Shown one piece after another: positions 54,745 to 63,657 of a stretch of DNA of 64,000 bases; position 1 is the stretch's first letter; each line of letters opens with the position of its first letter. Source of the DNA: Micromonospora marina (GTDB lineage: Bacteria; Actinomycetota; Actinomycetes; Mycobacteriales; Micromonosporaceae); the NCBI RefSeq assembly GCF_900091565.1, contig NZ_FMCV01000001.1, forward strand, positions 124,001 through 188,000. Direction: 5' to 3'. The notes under the pieces are model-generated. The model did no database searches. It had not been told where the DNA came from and saw nothing but the letters and a program-made list of their open reading frames with translations. Both the position numbers and the translations under genes were made by a program.

Positions 54745-55818
54745 TCAGGCCGGCGCCAGCCAGCGGTGCAGCGTCGCCGCGCCGTCCCGGATCTTGGTCA
54801 GCTCGACGTGCTCGTCCTTGTGGTGCGCCAGGTTCGGGTCACCGGGGCCGAAGTTCAGCGCCGGAATGCCCATGGCCGCGAACCGCGCCACGTCCGTCCA
54901 GCCCAGCTTGCCGATCGGTGCGGCACCGACCGCCGCCAGGAACTCCTGCGCCGCCGGGCTCTCCAGTCCGGGCGGCGCACCGGCCGCCGCGTCGGTGACC
55001 TCCAGATCGAAGCCGGCGAAGACCTCGCGCAGGTGCGCCTCGGCGCCCGCCGGGTCGCGGTCCGGGGCGTACCGGTAGTTGATCTCGATCTCGCAGCGGT
55101 CGGGGACGACGTTGCCGGCGACCCCGCCGGTGATCCGGACCGCGTTGAGACCCTCGCGGTAGTCGCAGCCCTCGATGGTCACCCAGCGGGCCTCGTACGT
55201 GGTCAGCCGCCGCAGCACCTCGCTCGCGCCGTGGATGGCGTTCACGCCGTGCCAGGAGCGCGCCGCGTGGGCCCGCTCGCCGTGCGTGGTGACCACCGCC
55301 CGCATGGTGCCCTGGCAGCCCGCCTCGACGATCCCGTACGTCGGCTCCAGCAGCACCGCGAAGTCGGCCTCCAGCCACTCGGGGTGGCTCTGCGCGACCA
55401 GGGTGAGGCCGTTGTACCTCGACTCGATCTCCTCGGCCTCGTAGAAGAAGTACGTGACGTCGTAGCGCGGGTCGGGCAGCGTCACCGCCAGGTGCAGCGC
55501 GAAGGCGACACCGGACTTCATGTCGGAGGTGCCGCAGCCGTACATCAGGTCGCCGCGCATGGTCGAGGGGAAGTTGCCGTTGAGCGGAACGGTGTCCAGG
55601 TGGCCGGCGAGCACCACGCGCTGCGCCCGGCCCAGGTCGGTGCGGGCCATGACGGTGTTCGAGTGCCGGTAGGTGGTCAGGTGCGGCACTCCGCGCAGCA
55701 CCTCCTCGACGCAGTCGGCGATGGCCTTCTCGTTGAGGGATACCGACTCGATGTCGACCAGGGCGCGGGTCAGCGCCACCGGATCGGCCAGGACCTCGGG
55801 GGTCAACGGGTTCTGCAT
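54745..55818 (-). CDS. dapE: Succinyl-diaminopimelate desuccinylase
   Basis: 357 residues, M20 family. VVLAGHLDTVPLNG holds the His-Asp zinc ligands, GCGTSDMKSGVAFALHLAV the bridging Asp, YEAEEIESRYNG the catalytic Glu pair, and NLAHHKDEHVEL the C-terminal His. DapE frees L,L-diaminopimelate for lysine and cell-wall synthesis. ATG 55818 follows TACCGT (55831-55826) by 7 bases and has no Shine-Dalgarno, so it is probably leaderless. It is divergent from dapD, which makes its precursor. Confidence 0.94.
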   Translation of the reverse strand: MQNPLTPEVLADPVALTRALVDIESVSLNEKAIADCVEEVLRGVPHLTTYRHSNTVMARTDLGRAQRVVLAGHLDTVPLNGNFPSTMRGDLMYGCGTSDMKSGVAFALHLAVTLPDPRYDVTYFFYEAEEIESRYNGLTLVAQSHPEWLEADFAVLLEPTYGIVEAGCQGTMRAVVTTHGERAHAARSWHGVNAIHGASEVLRRLTTYEARWVTIEGCDYREGLNAVRITGGVAGNVVPDRCEIEINYRYAPDRDPAGAEAHLREVFAGFDLEVTDAAAGAPPGLESPAAQEFLAAVGAAPIGKLGWTDVARFAAMGIPALNFGPGDPNLAHHKDEHVELTKIRDGAATLHRWLAPA

Positions 55819-55921
55819 GTCTCGCACGGTACCGTCAACCTCGGTGGGCGCGATGAACACGTGCCGCGCCCCCGGACGCGGGCAGCGGCGGACGCCGCCG
55901 CCGGAGGAGAAGGGTGACACC

Positions 55922-56881
55922 GTGACGTCCGCACCATCCGCCTGGGGCATCGGCCTGGCCACCGTCACCGCTCAGGACCAGGTGCTCGACACCTGGTACC
56001 CGACCGGCAAGCTGGGTCTGGGCGAGCTGCCGCTGGTGCCCGGCGAGGACCGGGCCGACGTGCTCGACCTGCCTCCGGGCGCGATCGGCGAACGGGCGCT
56101 GCCCGGCCTGCGCACGGTCGAGGTGACCACCGTGATCGGCTCGCTGGACGACCCGATCAAGGACGCCTCCGACGCGTACCTGCGGTTGCACCTGCTCTCC
56201 CACCGCCTGGTGCGGCCCAACGAGGTGAACCTCGACGGCATCTTCGGCAAGCTGGCCAACGTCGCCTGGACGTCGGCCGGGCCGTGCCCGCCGGAACGGG
56301 TGGACGAGCTGCGCGTCATCGAGCGGGCCGCCGGGCGCCACCTGTCCGTGTACGGGGTGGACAAGTTCCCCCGGATGACCGACTACGTGGTGCCGTCGGG
56401 CGTGCGGATCGCGGACGCGGACCGGGTCCGGCTCGGCGCGTACCTGTCGTCCGGCACCACTGTGATGCACGAGGGCTTCTGCAACTTCAACGCCGGCACG
56501 CTGGGCACCTCGATGGTCGAGGGCCGGATCGTGCAGGGCGTGGTGGTCGGCGACGGCTCCGACGTCGGCGCGGGCGCCTCGATCATGGGGACGCTCTCCG
56601 GCGGTGGCACGGAGAAGGTGCGCATCGGTGAGCGCAGCCTGGTCGGCGCGAACGCCGGCATCGGCATCTCGCTCGGCGACGACTGCGTGGTCGAGGCGGG
56701 CTGCTACGTCACCGCCGGCTCCAAGGTGACGCTGCCGGACGGCCGGACGGTCAAGGCCCGCGAGCTGTCCGGCGTCGACGGGCTGCTGTTCTGGCGCAAC
56801 TCGGTGACCGGCGCGCTGGAGGCGAAGCCCCGCACCGGCCAGGGCATCGCGCTCAACGCCGCGCTGCACGCGAACGACTGA
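55922..56881 (+). CDS. dapD: 2,3,4,5-tetrahydropyridine-2,6-dicarboxylate N-succinyltransferase
   Basis: 319 residues. The C-terminal half is a left-handed beta-helix of hexapeptide repeats (GTSMVEGRIVQGVVVGDGSDVGAGASIMGTL), and NFNAGTLGTSMVEGRI with VTAGSKV match the actinobacterial DapD type. It adds succinate to tetrahydrodipicolinate using succinyl-CoA. GTG 55922 lies downstream of GGAGGAGAAGG. Being back to back with dapE, separated by 103 bp, allows joint control. Confidence 0.94.
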   Translation: MTSAPSAWGIGLATVTAQDQVLDTWYPTGKLGLGELPLVPGEDRADVLDLPPGAIGERALPGLRTVEVTTVIGSLDDPIKDASDAYLRLHLLSHRLVRPNEVNLDGIFGKLANVAWTSAGPCPPERVDELRVIERAAGRHLSVYGVDKFPRMTDYVVPSGVRIADADRVRLGAYLSSGTTVMHEGFCNFNAGTLGTSMVEGRIVQGVVVGDGSDVGAGASIMGTLSGGGTEKVRIGERSLVGANAGIGISLGDDCVVEAGCYVTAGSKVTLPDGRTVKARELSGVDGLLFWRNSVTGALEAKPRTGQGIALNAALHAND

Positions 56882-56894
56882 GCCGTACCCCCGA

Positions 56895-56929
56895 CCGGGT
56901 CCGCGACGGCGACGGCCGCGCGGACCCGG
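56895..56929. terminator. 11-bp terminator between dapD and subtilase
   Basis: CCGGGTCCGCG (56895-56905) and CGCGGACCCGG (56919-56929), between two convergent genes. Confidence 0.6.
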
Positions 56930-56939
56930 ACGGGCCGGC

Positions 56940-59900
56940 TCACCGCAGGCGGTACGCCTGGATGATCCGCTGGGTCACGGTGTTGCCGGCGTCGTCACGG
57001 GCGGTGGCCCGCAGCGACGCGTACCCCGGGCCGGCCGGGTGCCGGACGGTCGCCGTCCACCCCCCGCCCTGCTTCTTCGATGCCGCCTTGCGCCAGGTCT
57101 TGCCGCCGTCGTAGGAGACGTCGACGGTGAGCGCCACGACCCGGCCGGACGGTGCGCCGGGCTGGCGCTGCACCGTCACCGGCACGGTGAACGTCCGGCC
57201 CGCCGGGGCGGAACTGTCCACCGCCAGCGGCGGCGTGAACCGGACCGCCATGGCCGGGAGCCGGGCCGGCACGTCGCCCGGCACGCGCTTGGAGCGGAAC
57301 GTCCACGTCGCCGAGACCTCGGTGCTCAGGTCGGTGAAGCCGCGCGTCGCGCTCGTCTCCAGCCGGTAGTTCGCCGTCCCCGGCGGCACCGTGAACTCGC
57401 CGTAGCCCGGGTAGGGCGACTCACCGACCAGCTTGCCGTTGCGGTAGAGCCGGGTCTGCTCGGTGTCGTTGAGCGAGCCGCCCGGGTGCCCGGCCGCGTC
57501 GCTGTGCACCGGCAGCAAGACCACGAAGGTGTCGCCGATACGGGTGATGCCCTCCTCCGGCCACCGCGGCTGCGGGAACGACGGGCCGAACGGGGCCTTG
57601 TTCCACTCGTCGCGGTAGGTGTGCCCGGCCCGGTAGCGAATGGGCACCGACCCCAGCACCGCCCGCGGCTGGAGCCACCCCTGCTCGTCCCGCTCGCCGA
57701 AGGACAGTTCGGCGCTCCAGCGGGTCCGGGTGGTGCTGAGGTGGTGGATCCGTTTGCCCGGCACCCGGACGGGCAGGACGATCGCCGAGCCGCCCATGTT
57801 GTAGTCGGGCTCCGCGTACACGACCAGTTCGGTGTCCATCCCGGTGTAGCCGGCCGCGAACCGGTTCGCGACGGTGGCCAGGTCGGCCGGCCGGTAGTGC
57901 CGGACGAAGCCGGTCGGGAACCGGCCCGGGAACAGCTCGTTCAGGCCGTAGAAGTACGGGCTGCGCTCGGGCGCTGTCGGCTCGGCCCACTGGCTGGCGA
58001 GCGAACCGACGAACAGCTTGTCCGGGACCGTGCGGCCGAGCTGGGCGGAGTGGAGACCTTCGAACCTGTCGGTCCAGAGCCCGAAGGTGTTGTAGTAGTC
58101 ACCGAATCCCCAGGCGGCGGAGAGGTCGATCAGCAGTGGCGCCGCGCCACGCTGCGGCACCGTGGTACGGATCGGCTTCGCCCGCCGGGCGTCCAGCGTG
58201 AGCCGCTGGTTCCCGGTCACCACCAGTTCCGGCTGGGCCAGGAAGGAGACCTCCGACCAGCCCTGGTCACCGTCCACGAAGATCAGGCTCTGCACGCCGT
58301 ACCGGCCCTTCGGTACGCGGATGCGGGCCTCGCCGTCGGCGTCGTACACGTCGCGGTAGCTGACGTCGTCGAGCCCCAGCAGGCTGGTGTAGTAGCCGCC
58401 GGTAAGTGCGCCGGAGCGGTCGCGGTGCGTCACCGTGAGGTCGTAGCTCTCCACCTCGCGGTCGACCGCGAGCGGGGTCACCGCCACCGAGTCGCCGGCG
58501 CGGGCGACCAGGCGGCCGGTCCAGTAGCCGTCGGTGCCGAGCCGGGTGTCCACCACGACCGTCACCTGGGCGGTGCCGCCCGCCGGGACGGTGAGCCGGG
58601 AGGTGCTGAGGGTGAGCATGCCGGCCGGTGCGGTCCGTCCGCCCGGTCCGGTGAACCGGGTGCTCAGGTCCAGCGTGAGCGGGGCGTTCCCGCCGTTGCG
58701 GTAGGTGACCGTCCGGCTGATCGGCTGGTCGTCGGTGTGCGGCCAGGTCGCGAGGCCGAACGAGACGGACGCCGGTTCGCTCGTCACCTGCTGGGTGATC
58801 GCACGGGCCACGTCGACCCGGCCCGCGCCCTGCTGGAACGCGGTCTGCTCCGGGTGCGGCTTCGCCGACGCCATGAGCGTCGCCTTGTAGCGGGCCGGCG
58901 TCCAGCCGGGGTGCTGCTGGGCGAGCAGCGCGACCGCGCCGGCCACGTGCGGGGCGGACATCGACGTGCCGGACAGCGAGGCGTACCGGTCCCCCACCGG
59001 GTCGCCGATCTGGCCGTTCGCGGCCCGCGCGGCCACGATCTCCACACCCGGCGCGGTGATGTCCGGCTTGATCGCCCCGTCGCCGGCGCGGGGTCCGCGG
59101 CTGGAGAAGTCGGCGAGTTCGTCGTTCCGGTCCACCGCGCCGACCGCGAGGGCTGCGTCGGCGGTGGCCGGCGAGCCGACGGAACCGTCCGCGCCGTCGT
59201 TGCCGGCGGAGATCACGAACAGCGTCCCGTACTGCTCGGTGAGCGTCCCGATCGCCTCCTCCAGCGGGTCCACCTCCGGGGTGTCGCCGCCGCCGAGGCT
59301 CATGTTGACCACGGTGGCCCGCTGCTCCGCCGCGGCCCACTGCATGCCGGCCAGGATGGCCGAGTCGGTGCAGCCAAAGACCTCGCACACCTTCCCGGAC
59401 AGCAGCGTGGCGTCCGGCGCCACGCCCCGGTACTTCCCACCGGAGGCGGCGCCGGTGCCGGCGATCGTGGAGGCCACGTGCGTGCCGTGGCCGACGATGT
59501 CGTCCGGGTCCGCCTCCTCGGTGAAGTTGCGCGACTGGGCGACCTTGCCGGCCAGATCCGGGTGGGTGAGGTCGACGCCGGTGTCGAGCACCGCGACCCG
59601 CACGCCCTTACCGGTCCAGCCGGCGGCCCACGCGGTCGGCGCTCCGATCTGCGGCACGCTGTGGTCGAGTGTCAGCCGCCGCCGGCCGTCGAGCCAGATC
59701 CGGTCGACACCCCCCGCCGCGTCGAGCCGGGCACCGGAGCGGTCCGCGCTCACCGCTTTCCAGAGCGCGCCGGTGTCACCCTTGTCGGCGACGACAGCCG
59801 CGCCGGCGATCGCCGGCAGGTCGCGGGTCACCCGCGCGCCGGCGAGCGGGGCCGTCGCCCGCCGGGCTGCTCCCGGCCGGTACGTCACGAGCAGTGGTAC

Positions 59901-60278
59901 GGTGCCGCGGCGCGCGTCGTCGTACCCGGCCTCGATCAGCCCGGTCACGTCGAACAGCCGCCGGTCGAGTCTGCCGGCGCGGACCAGCGGGAGCGCGTCC
60001 TGGGGCAGCACGGTGAGCCGGTCACGCTCCCGCCCGACCAGGAACTGGATGCCGGCACGGCCGGTGCCGGGGCGTACCGCGGCACGACCGCCGGGGGCGA
60101 CGGTGACCCGGTCGCCGGTGATCAGGGTGACGGTGACCGGACCGGCGCCGGTCTGGGCGGACGGGCCGGTGGGCGCGGACGGGCCGGTGGGCGCGGCGGC
60201 CGGCGCGGGCACCGGCAGGCCGAGCGCCAGCGCCAGGCCGAGGCCGACCGCCGTCAGCTTTCTGCGGTTCCGGAGCAA
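56940..60278 (-). CDS. Secreted subtilisin-like serine protease (S8)
   Basis: 1112 residues from TTG 60278, preceded by AAGGAGGAAGG. A signal peptide (RRKLTAVGLGLALALGLPVPAPAAA) leads to a pro-region (about 45-200) and the S8 domain with Asp232 (VLDTGVD), His264 (GHGTHVA) and Ser439 (GTSMSAP). The long C-terminus (about 540-1112) is beta-rich, as in other actinobacterial subtilases, and contains TVTYRNGGNAPLTL and VDVSYDGGKTW. It is exported and self-activating. A promoter (TTGCAT-N16-TGATAT, 60355-60328) overlaps an operator-like palindrome. ORF readings upstream to 60386 are out of character. Confidence 0.92.
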   Translation of the reverse strand: MLRNRRKLTAVGLGLALALGLPVPAPAAAPTGPSAPTGPSAQTGAGPVTVTLITGDRVTVAPGGRAAVRPGTGRAGIQFLVGRERDRLTVLPQDALPLVRAGRLDRRLFDVTGLIEAGYDDARRGTVPLLVTYRPGAARRATAPLAGARVTRDLPAIAGAAVVADKGDTGALWKAVSADRSGARLDAAGGVDRIWLDGRRRLTLDHSVPQIGAPTAWAAGWTGKGVRVAVLDTGVDLTHPDLAGKVAQSRNFTEEADPDDIVGHGTHVASTIAGTGAASGGKYRGVAPDATLLSGKVCEVFGCTDSAILAGMQWAAAEQRATVVNMSLGGGDTPEVDPLEEAIGTLTEQYGTLFVISAGNDGADGSVGSPATADAALAVGAVDRNDELADFSSRGPRAGDGAIKPDITAPGVEIVAARAANGQIGDPVGDRYASLSGTSMSAPHVAGAVALLAQQHPGWTPARYKATLMASAKPHPEQTAFQQGAGRVDVARAITQQVTSEPASVSFGLATWPHTDDQPISRTVTYRNGGNAPLTLDLSTRFTGPGGRTAPAGMLTLSTSRLTVPAGGTAQVTVVVDTRLGTDGYWTGRLVARAGDSVAVTPLAVDREVESYDLTVTHRDRSGALTGGYYTSLLGLDDVSYRDVYDADGEARIRVPKGRYGVQSLIFVDGDQGWSEVSFLAQPELVVTGNQRLTLDARRAKPIRTTVPQRGAAPLLIDLSAAWGFGDYYNTFGLWTDRFEGLHSAQLGRTVPDKLFVGSLASQWAEPTAPERSPYFYGLNELFPGRFPTGFVRHYRPADLATVANRFAAGYTGMDTELVVYAEPDYNMGGSAIVLPVRVPGKRIHHLSTTRTRWSAELSFGERDEQGWLQPRAVLGSVPIRYRAGHTYRDEWNKAPFGPSFPQPRWPEEGITRIGDTFVVLLPVHSDAAGHPGGSLNDTEQTRLYRNGKLVGESPYPGYGEFTVPPGTANYRLETSATRGFTDLSTEVSATWTFRSKRVPGDVPARLPAMAVRFTPPLAVDSSAPAGRTFTVPVTVQRQPGAPSGRVVALTVDVSYDGGKTWRKAASKKQGGGWTATVRHPAGPGYASLRATARDDAGNTVTQRIIQAYRLR

Positions 60279-60327
60279 CCTTCCTCCTTCGTCAGGCGTT
60301 TCATCGATGAGAGACACATCGACGCGG

Positions 60328-60355
60328 ATATCAGGATTGCATACCAGGTATGCAA
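60328..60355 (-). promoter_or_regulatory. Promoter and 19-bp operator of the subtilase
   Basis: TTGCATACC-A-GGTATGCAA (60337-60355) is a perfect 9-bp-arm palindrome. On the minus strand its first six bases are the -35 TTGCAT, followed 16 bases later by TGATAT (60333-60328). The form is like GntR or LacI sites. No regulator gene is adjacent. The acetyltransferase ATG is 63 bp away on the other side. Confidence 0.7.
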
Positions 60356-60418
60356 CAGGAAGTCGCCGATCCGACGGAACCACCACCCCACTCCCGGGCG
60401 GGCCGGGACGATCGAGCG

Positions 60419-60976
60419 ATGACCTCCATGAAGGACCGGATGCTGGCCGGCGAGCAGTACATCGCCGACGACCCCGCGATCATCGCCGACCTGCAGCGCG
60501 CGGCCCGGCTCGGCGAACGCTTCAACCGCAGCTCCGCCGACGACCCTCCCGGCCGCCTCGCGGCGCTGCGTGAACTGCTCGGTTCGCTCGGCGAGGACGC
60601 CTGGGTCCGGCCGCCGCTGTACTGCGACTACGGCTCGCACACGCACATCGGCCCGCGCACCTTCGTCAACTGCAACGCGGTCCTCCTCGACGTCGCCCGC
60701 ATCACCATCGGCGCGGACGTCCAGATCGGGCCGAACGTGCAACTGCTCACCGCCACCCATCCGGTGGAGCCGGAGGCGCGCCGAGCCAAGTGGGAGTCGG
60801 CCCAGCCGATCACCATCGGTGACAATGTCTGGCTCGGCGGAGGCGTGATCGTGCTGGCCGGGGTGACCATCGGCGAGAACACGGTGGTCGGCGCCGGTGC
60901 TGTGGTCACCCGTGACCTACCGGCCAATGTGGTGGCGGTGGGTAATCCCGCTCGCCCAATCAGGACTCTGACATAG
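60419..60976 (+). CDS. Sugar O-acetyltransferase (maltose acetyltransferase/LacA type)
   Basis: 185 residues. MTSMKDRMLAGEQYIADDPA is the Mac-domain start of maltose acetyltransferases, followed by left-handed beta-helix hexapeptides (ITIGADVQIGPNVQLLTATHPV with the catalytic His, and IGDNVWLGGGVIVLAGVTIGENTVVGAGAVV). It acetylates sugars using acetyl-CoA. ATG 60419 follows GACGAT by 6 bases with no Shine-Dalgarno. It shares an intergenic region and palindrome with the divergent subtilase. Confidence 0.93.
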   Translation: MTSMKDRMLAGEQYIADDPAIIADLQRAARLGERFNRSSADDPPGRLAALRELLGSLGEDAWVRPPLYCDYGSHTHIGPRTFVNCNAVLLDVARITIGADVQIGPNVQLLTATHPVEPEARRAKWESAQPITIGDNVWLGGGVIVLAGVTIGENTVVGAGAVVTRDLPANVVAVGNPARPIRTLT

Positions 60977-61067
60977 CCGCCTGAGCTGCGGGAACAATCG
61001 TTCCAGCGGATGCGAATTCCCGACCCTTCGCGCACTCTGGGTAGTAGAGCGTTCACCAGGAGGCACA

Positions 61068-63653
61068 ATGGAACGGGTCCTCGAACTGCGGGTGCACGGC
61101 GTCTCCAACACTCCGCCGGATCAGCTGCTCGGCCTGACCGCCGCCGTCAACGGTGACGGTGCGCAACCAGCGCTCGTCGCCGGTGGTCAGGTGACCGGCT
61201 TCTACCGGTCCAGCACCGCCGGCCGGGACGACCCGATCACGGTCGAGGCGTACAGCTGGGGGCAGTTGACCTCCGGCGCGCGGACCCGGCGGGACGTGGA
61301 ACGGGCGCTGTGGACGCTGATGCTCCCGTTCGCGCTCGCGAACGTCGCACTGCACGCCCGCGCCGGCATCCCGCCCGACCCGGACCAGGAACGCTGGGTC
61401 AGCCGGTCCGGCATCACCGCCTGGCTGATCCGCCTGTTCTGCCTGAGCCTGACCTGCACGCTCGTCGTCACCGTGACCGGCGTCGGAGTGGACCTGGTCG
61501 GCTGGCAGTGCGTGGAGGCGGCCTGCCTCAGCCAACTGCCCGGCCCGTGGGAGTTCCTCGGCGACTCCTGGTGGCGCGCGGACACCCGGGCGCTCGCGCT
61601 CGGGCTGCTGCTGCCGCTGCTCGTGCTGGCCGCGATCGGGCTCGTCGCCTTCCGCACCTACCAGTACGAGGCGCAGATGCCCGCCGACCCGCACCACCAC
61701 GCGCCGGCCCGGGAGGACGGGGAACCGGACGGGCACCCGAACCCGCCTGAACCCTCGCAGAACCCGTTGCAGGACCCCACGTTCTGGCACGGCGAGGGAC
61801 AACTGCGCCGGGCCGCCGTGCTGCACCTGTGCACCGGCGCGGTCAGCGCCGCAGCCGTACCGGTCGCCGCGGTGCTGGTCATGGACCCGCCGCGCGGGGT
61901 ACGGGCCGCCGTCGCATGGCCCACAGTGGCGCTTCTCGCCGCCGTGGTGGTGATCGCCGTGGTCGCGGTCGCCCGGCCGTGGCTGAGCCGGCGGCAGGGC
62001 GCCACCCCACTCGGCCGGTGGAGCGTGGCGGTCGCGACGCTCACCGCCCTCGGACTGGCCGGAGCGTTCCTCCTGCTGCTGCTTCCCGACGGGGCGGCCG
62101 GGCAGCCGCTGTCGACGTACCGGCCGCCGGACGGGTGCGTGGCCGGGCCGGACACCGGCGGCTGTCACGCCGACCGGTCCCTGCCCGGGTACGACACCGC
62201 GATCGCCTGGCTCGTCGCGTACCAGGTGCTGTTGCTGCTCGCCATCGCCGCGGCGAACCGCTCCGGCCGCCGGGCACTGACCGGACCCGCCGCCGGGATG
62301 CTGCTGCTGCCGCTCGGCGCGGCCTGGATCGAACGCGGCCTGCCCGCGCTGCCCGCCGCGCCGGACGCGCTGCGCACCTGGATGCTCGTCGGCCCGGCCG
62401 TCGCGCTGGCCGCCGCCGGACTGTTCCTGCCCCGCCTGCGGGCGTCGGTGCCGACCCAGCCGCTCGGCGCGTACACCGATCTCGCCTGGCGCGGCTGCGC
62501 CCCGGCGGTCATCGCCGGATTCGGCTGGATGATGGCGGTGGCGTACTGCGCCGGGCTGCTCTACTGGGTCAGCGACCGGCTCGACGCGTCCGCCGAACCG
62601 AGCGGCCCGAGCCGGGTCGTGCCGCCGCTGGCCGTCTTCTGGGCCGGGCTGGCCTGCGCGATCGGCCTGGCCGCGCTGATCGTGCTGCTGATCCGGGCCG
62701 TCGTCCTGCTGCACCGGCTGCGCCGCGTCGAGTACGCCCGGCTCGCCGCCACACCCGGCCTGTCCGCCCACGACCTGCGGCGCTGCCGCGACGTCAGCAC
62801 CTACCGCGCGCTGCACCGGCTGGTCGGCGAGCACGCGGTACGGCTCCTCGGCTGCTACGCCGCGTTCTGCGCGATCCTGGTCACGCTCTGCTGCGCCGCC
62901 GCGCTGTCCGGCGAGCGGCCCAGCCCGCTGTCCCCGTCCGGCTGGCAGACCGCCATCCACTGGACCGCCGAGCGCGGCGACACCGTCCTCGGCTGGCTGC
63001 CGGTGGTGATGGCGGCGCTCGGGCTGCTCGTCTACCGCACCGACTCGGTACGCCGCTCGGTCGGGGTGGTCTGGGACGTGTGCACGTTCTGGCCCCGGGC
63101 CGCGCATCCGCTCGCGCCGCCCAGCTACGCCGAACGCGCCGTACCGGAACTCCAGACCCGGGTCGCGGGACTGCTGGCGCTGCCGCCGCACCACAGCGCC
63201 CGGATGGACGGCGTCATCCTCTCTGGGCACAGCCAGGGCACCGTCATCTGCGCCGCGGTGCTGCTGCAACTTCCCCGCCGGTGGCGGCTGCGGACCTGGT
63301 TCTTCTCCTACGGCTGCCAGCTCACCCGGCTCTACGGGCGGGTCTTCCCGTCCTACTTCGGACCGGAACGGCTGCGGGCGCTCGCCGGCGCGCTGACCTG
63401 GCCCGGCGGGCACGTGGCCTGGACGAACTTCTGGCGGGACACCGACCCGCTGGGCTGGCAGGTCAGCGCCGGTCAGCGGGACGTGCCGGTGGCCGACCCG
63501 GAGGCGCTGCACCCGTCCGGCGGCGAGGTGGCCGACCCGCCCATCCGCAGCCACAGCGGCTACCCGGAGGCGACGGAGTTCACCCGGGAGCGGTCGGTGG
63601 TGGCCCGGCTGCTGCGCCGCACCGTGCCCTCACCCCGGCAGCGGACCGGCTGA
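61068..63653 (+). CDS. Large membrane protein with split alpha/beta hydrolase fold
   Basis: 861 residues. The first strand of a hydrolase (LELRVHGVSNTPP) is followed by 550 or so residues holding around ten membrane helices, and then the nucleophile elbow SGHSQGTVICAAVLLQLP with Ser722, an acid in FWRDTDPLGW and His829 in HSGYP. So a lipase-like catalytic core appears to be interrupted by the membrane region. AGGAGG is 7 bases before ATG 61068. Catalytic function is inferred only from motifs; no substrate or partner is known. The end of a kinase-like gene follows in convergent orientation. Confidence 0.85.
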   Translation: MERVLELRVHGVSNTPPDQLLGLTAAVNGDGAQPALVAGGQVTGFYRSSTAGRDDPITVEAYSWGQLTSGARTRRDVERALWTLMLPFALANVALHARAGIPPDPDQERWVSRSGITAWLIRLFCLSLTCTLVVTVTGVGVDLVGWQCVEAACLSQLPGPWEFLGDSWWRADTRALALGLLLPLLVLAAIGLVAFRTYQYEAQMPADPHHHAPAREDGEPDGHPNPPEPSQNPLQDPTFWHGEGQLRRAAVLHLCTGAVSAAAVPVAAVLVMDPPRGVRAAVAWPTVALLAAVVVIAVVAVARPWLSRRQGATPLGRWSVAVATLTALGLAGAFLLLLLPDGAAGQPLSTYRPPDGCVAGPDTGGCHADRSLPGYDTAIAWLVAYQVLLLLAIAAANRSGRRALTGPAAGMLLLPLGAAWIERGLPALPAAPDALRTWMLVGPAVALAAAGLFLPRLRASVPTQPLGAYTDLAWRGCAPAVIAGFGWMMAVAYCAGLLYWVSDRLDASAEPSGPSRVVPPLAVFWAGLACAIGLAALIVLLIRAVVLLHRLRRVEYARLAATPGLSAHDLRRCRDVSTYRALHRLVGEHAVRLLGCYAAFCAILVTLCCAAALSGERPSPLSPSGWQTAIHWTAERGDTVLGWLPVVMAALGLLVYRTDSVRRSVGVVWDVCTFWPRAAHPLAPPSYAERAVPELQTRVAGLLALPPHHSARMDGVILSGHSQGTVICAAVLLQLPRRWRLRTWFFSYGCQLTRLYGRVFPSYFGPERLRALAGALTWPGGHVAWTNFWRDTDPLGWQVSAGQRDVPVADPEALHPSGGEVADPPIRSHSGYPEATEFTRERSVVARLLRRTVPSPRQRTG

Positions 63654-63657
63654 CCGG

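Noticed and set aside
57039..60573. Plus-strand ORFs antisense to the subtilase
   Set aside because: No domain, and the opposite strand has a complete catalytic triad and signal peptide.
60991..61004. GGAAC-AATC-GTTCC as an operator or terminator
   Set aside because: Arms of only 5 bp, with no promoter elements lined up to it.
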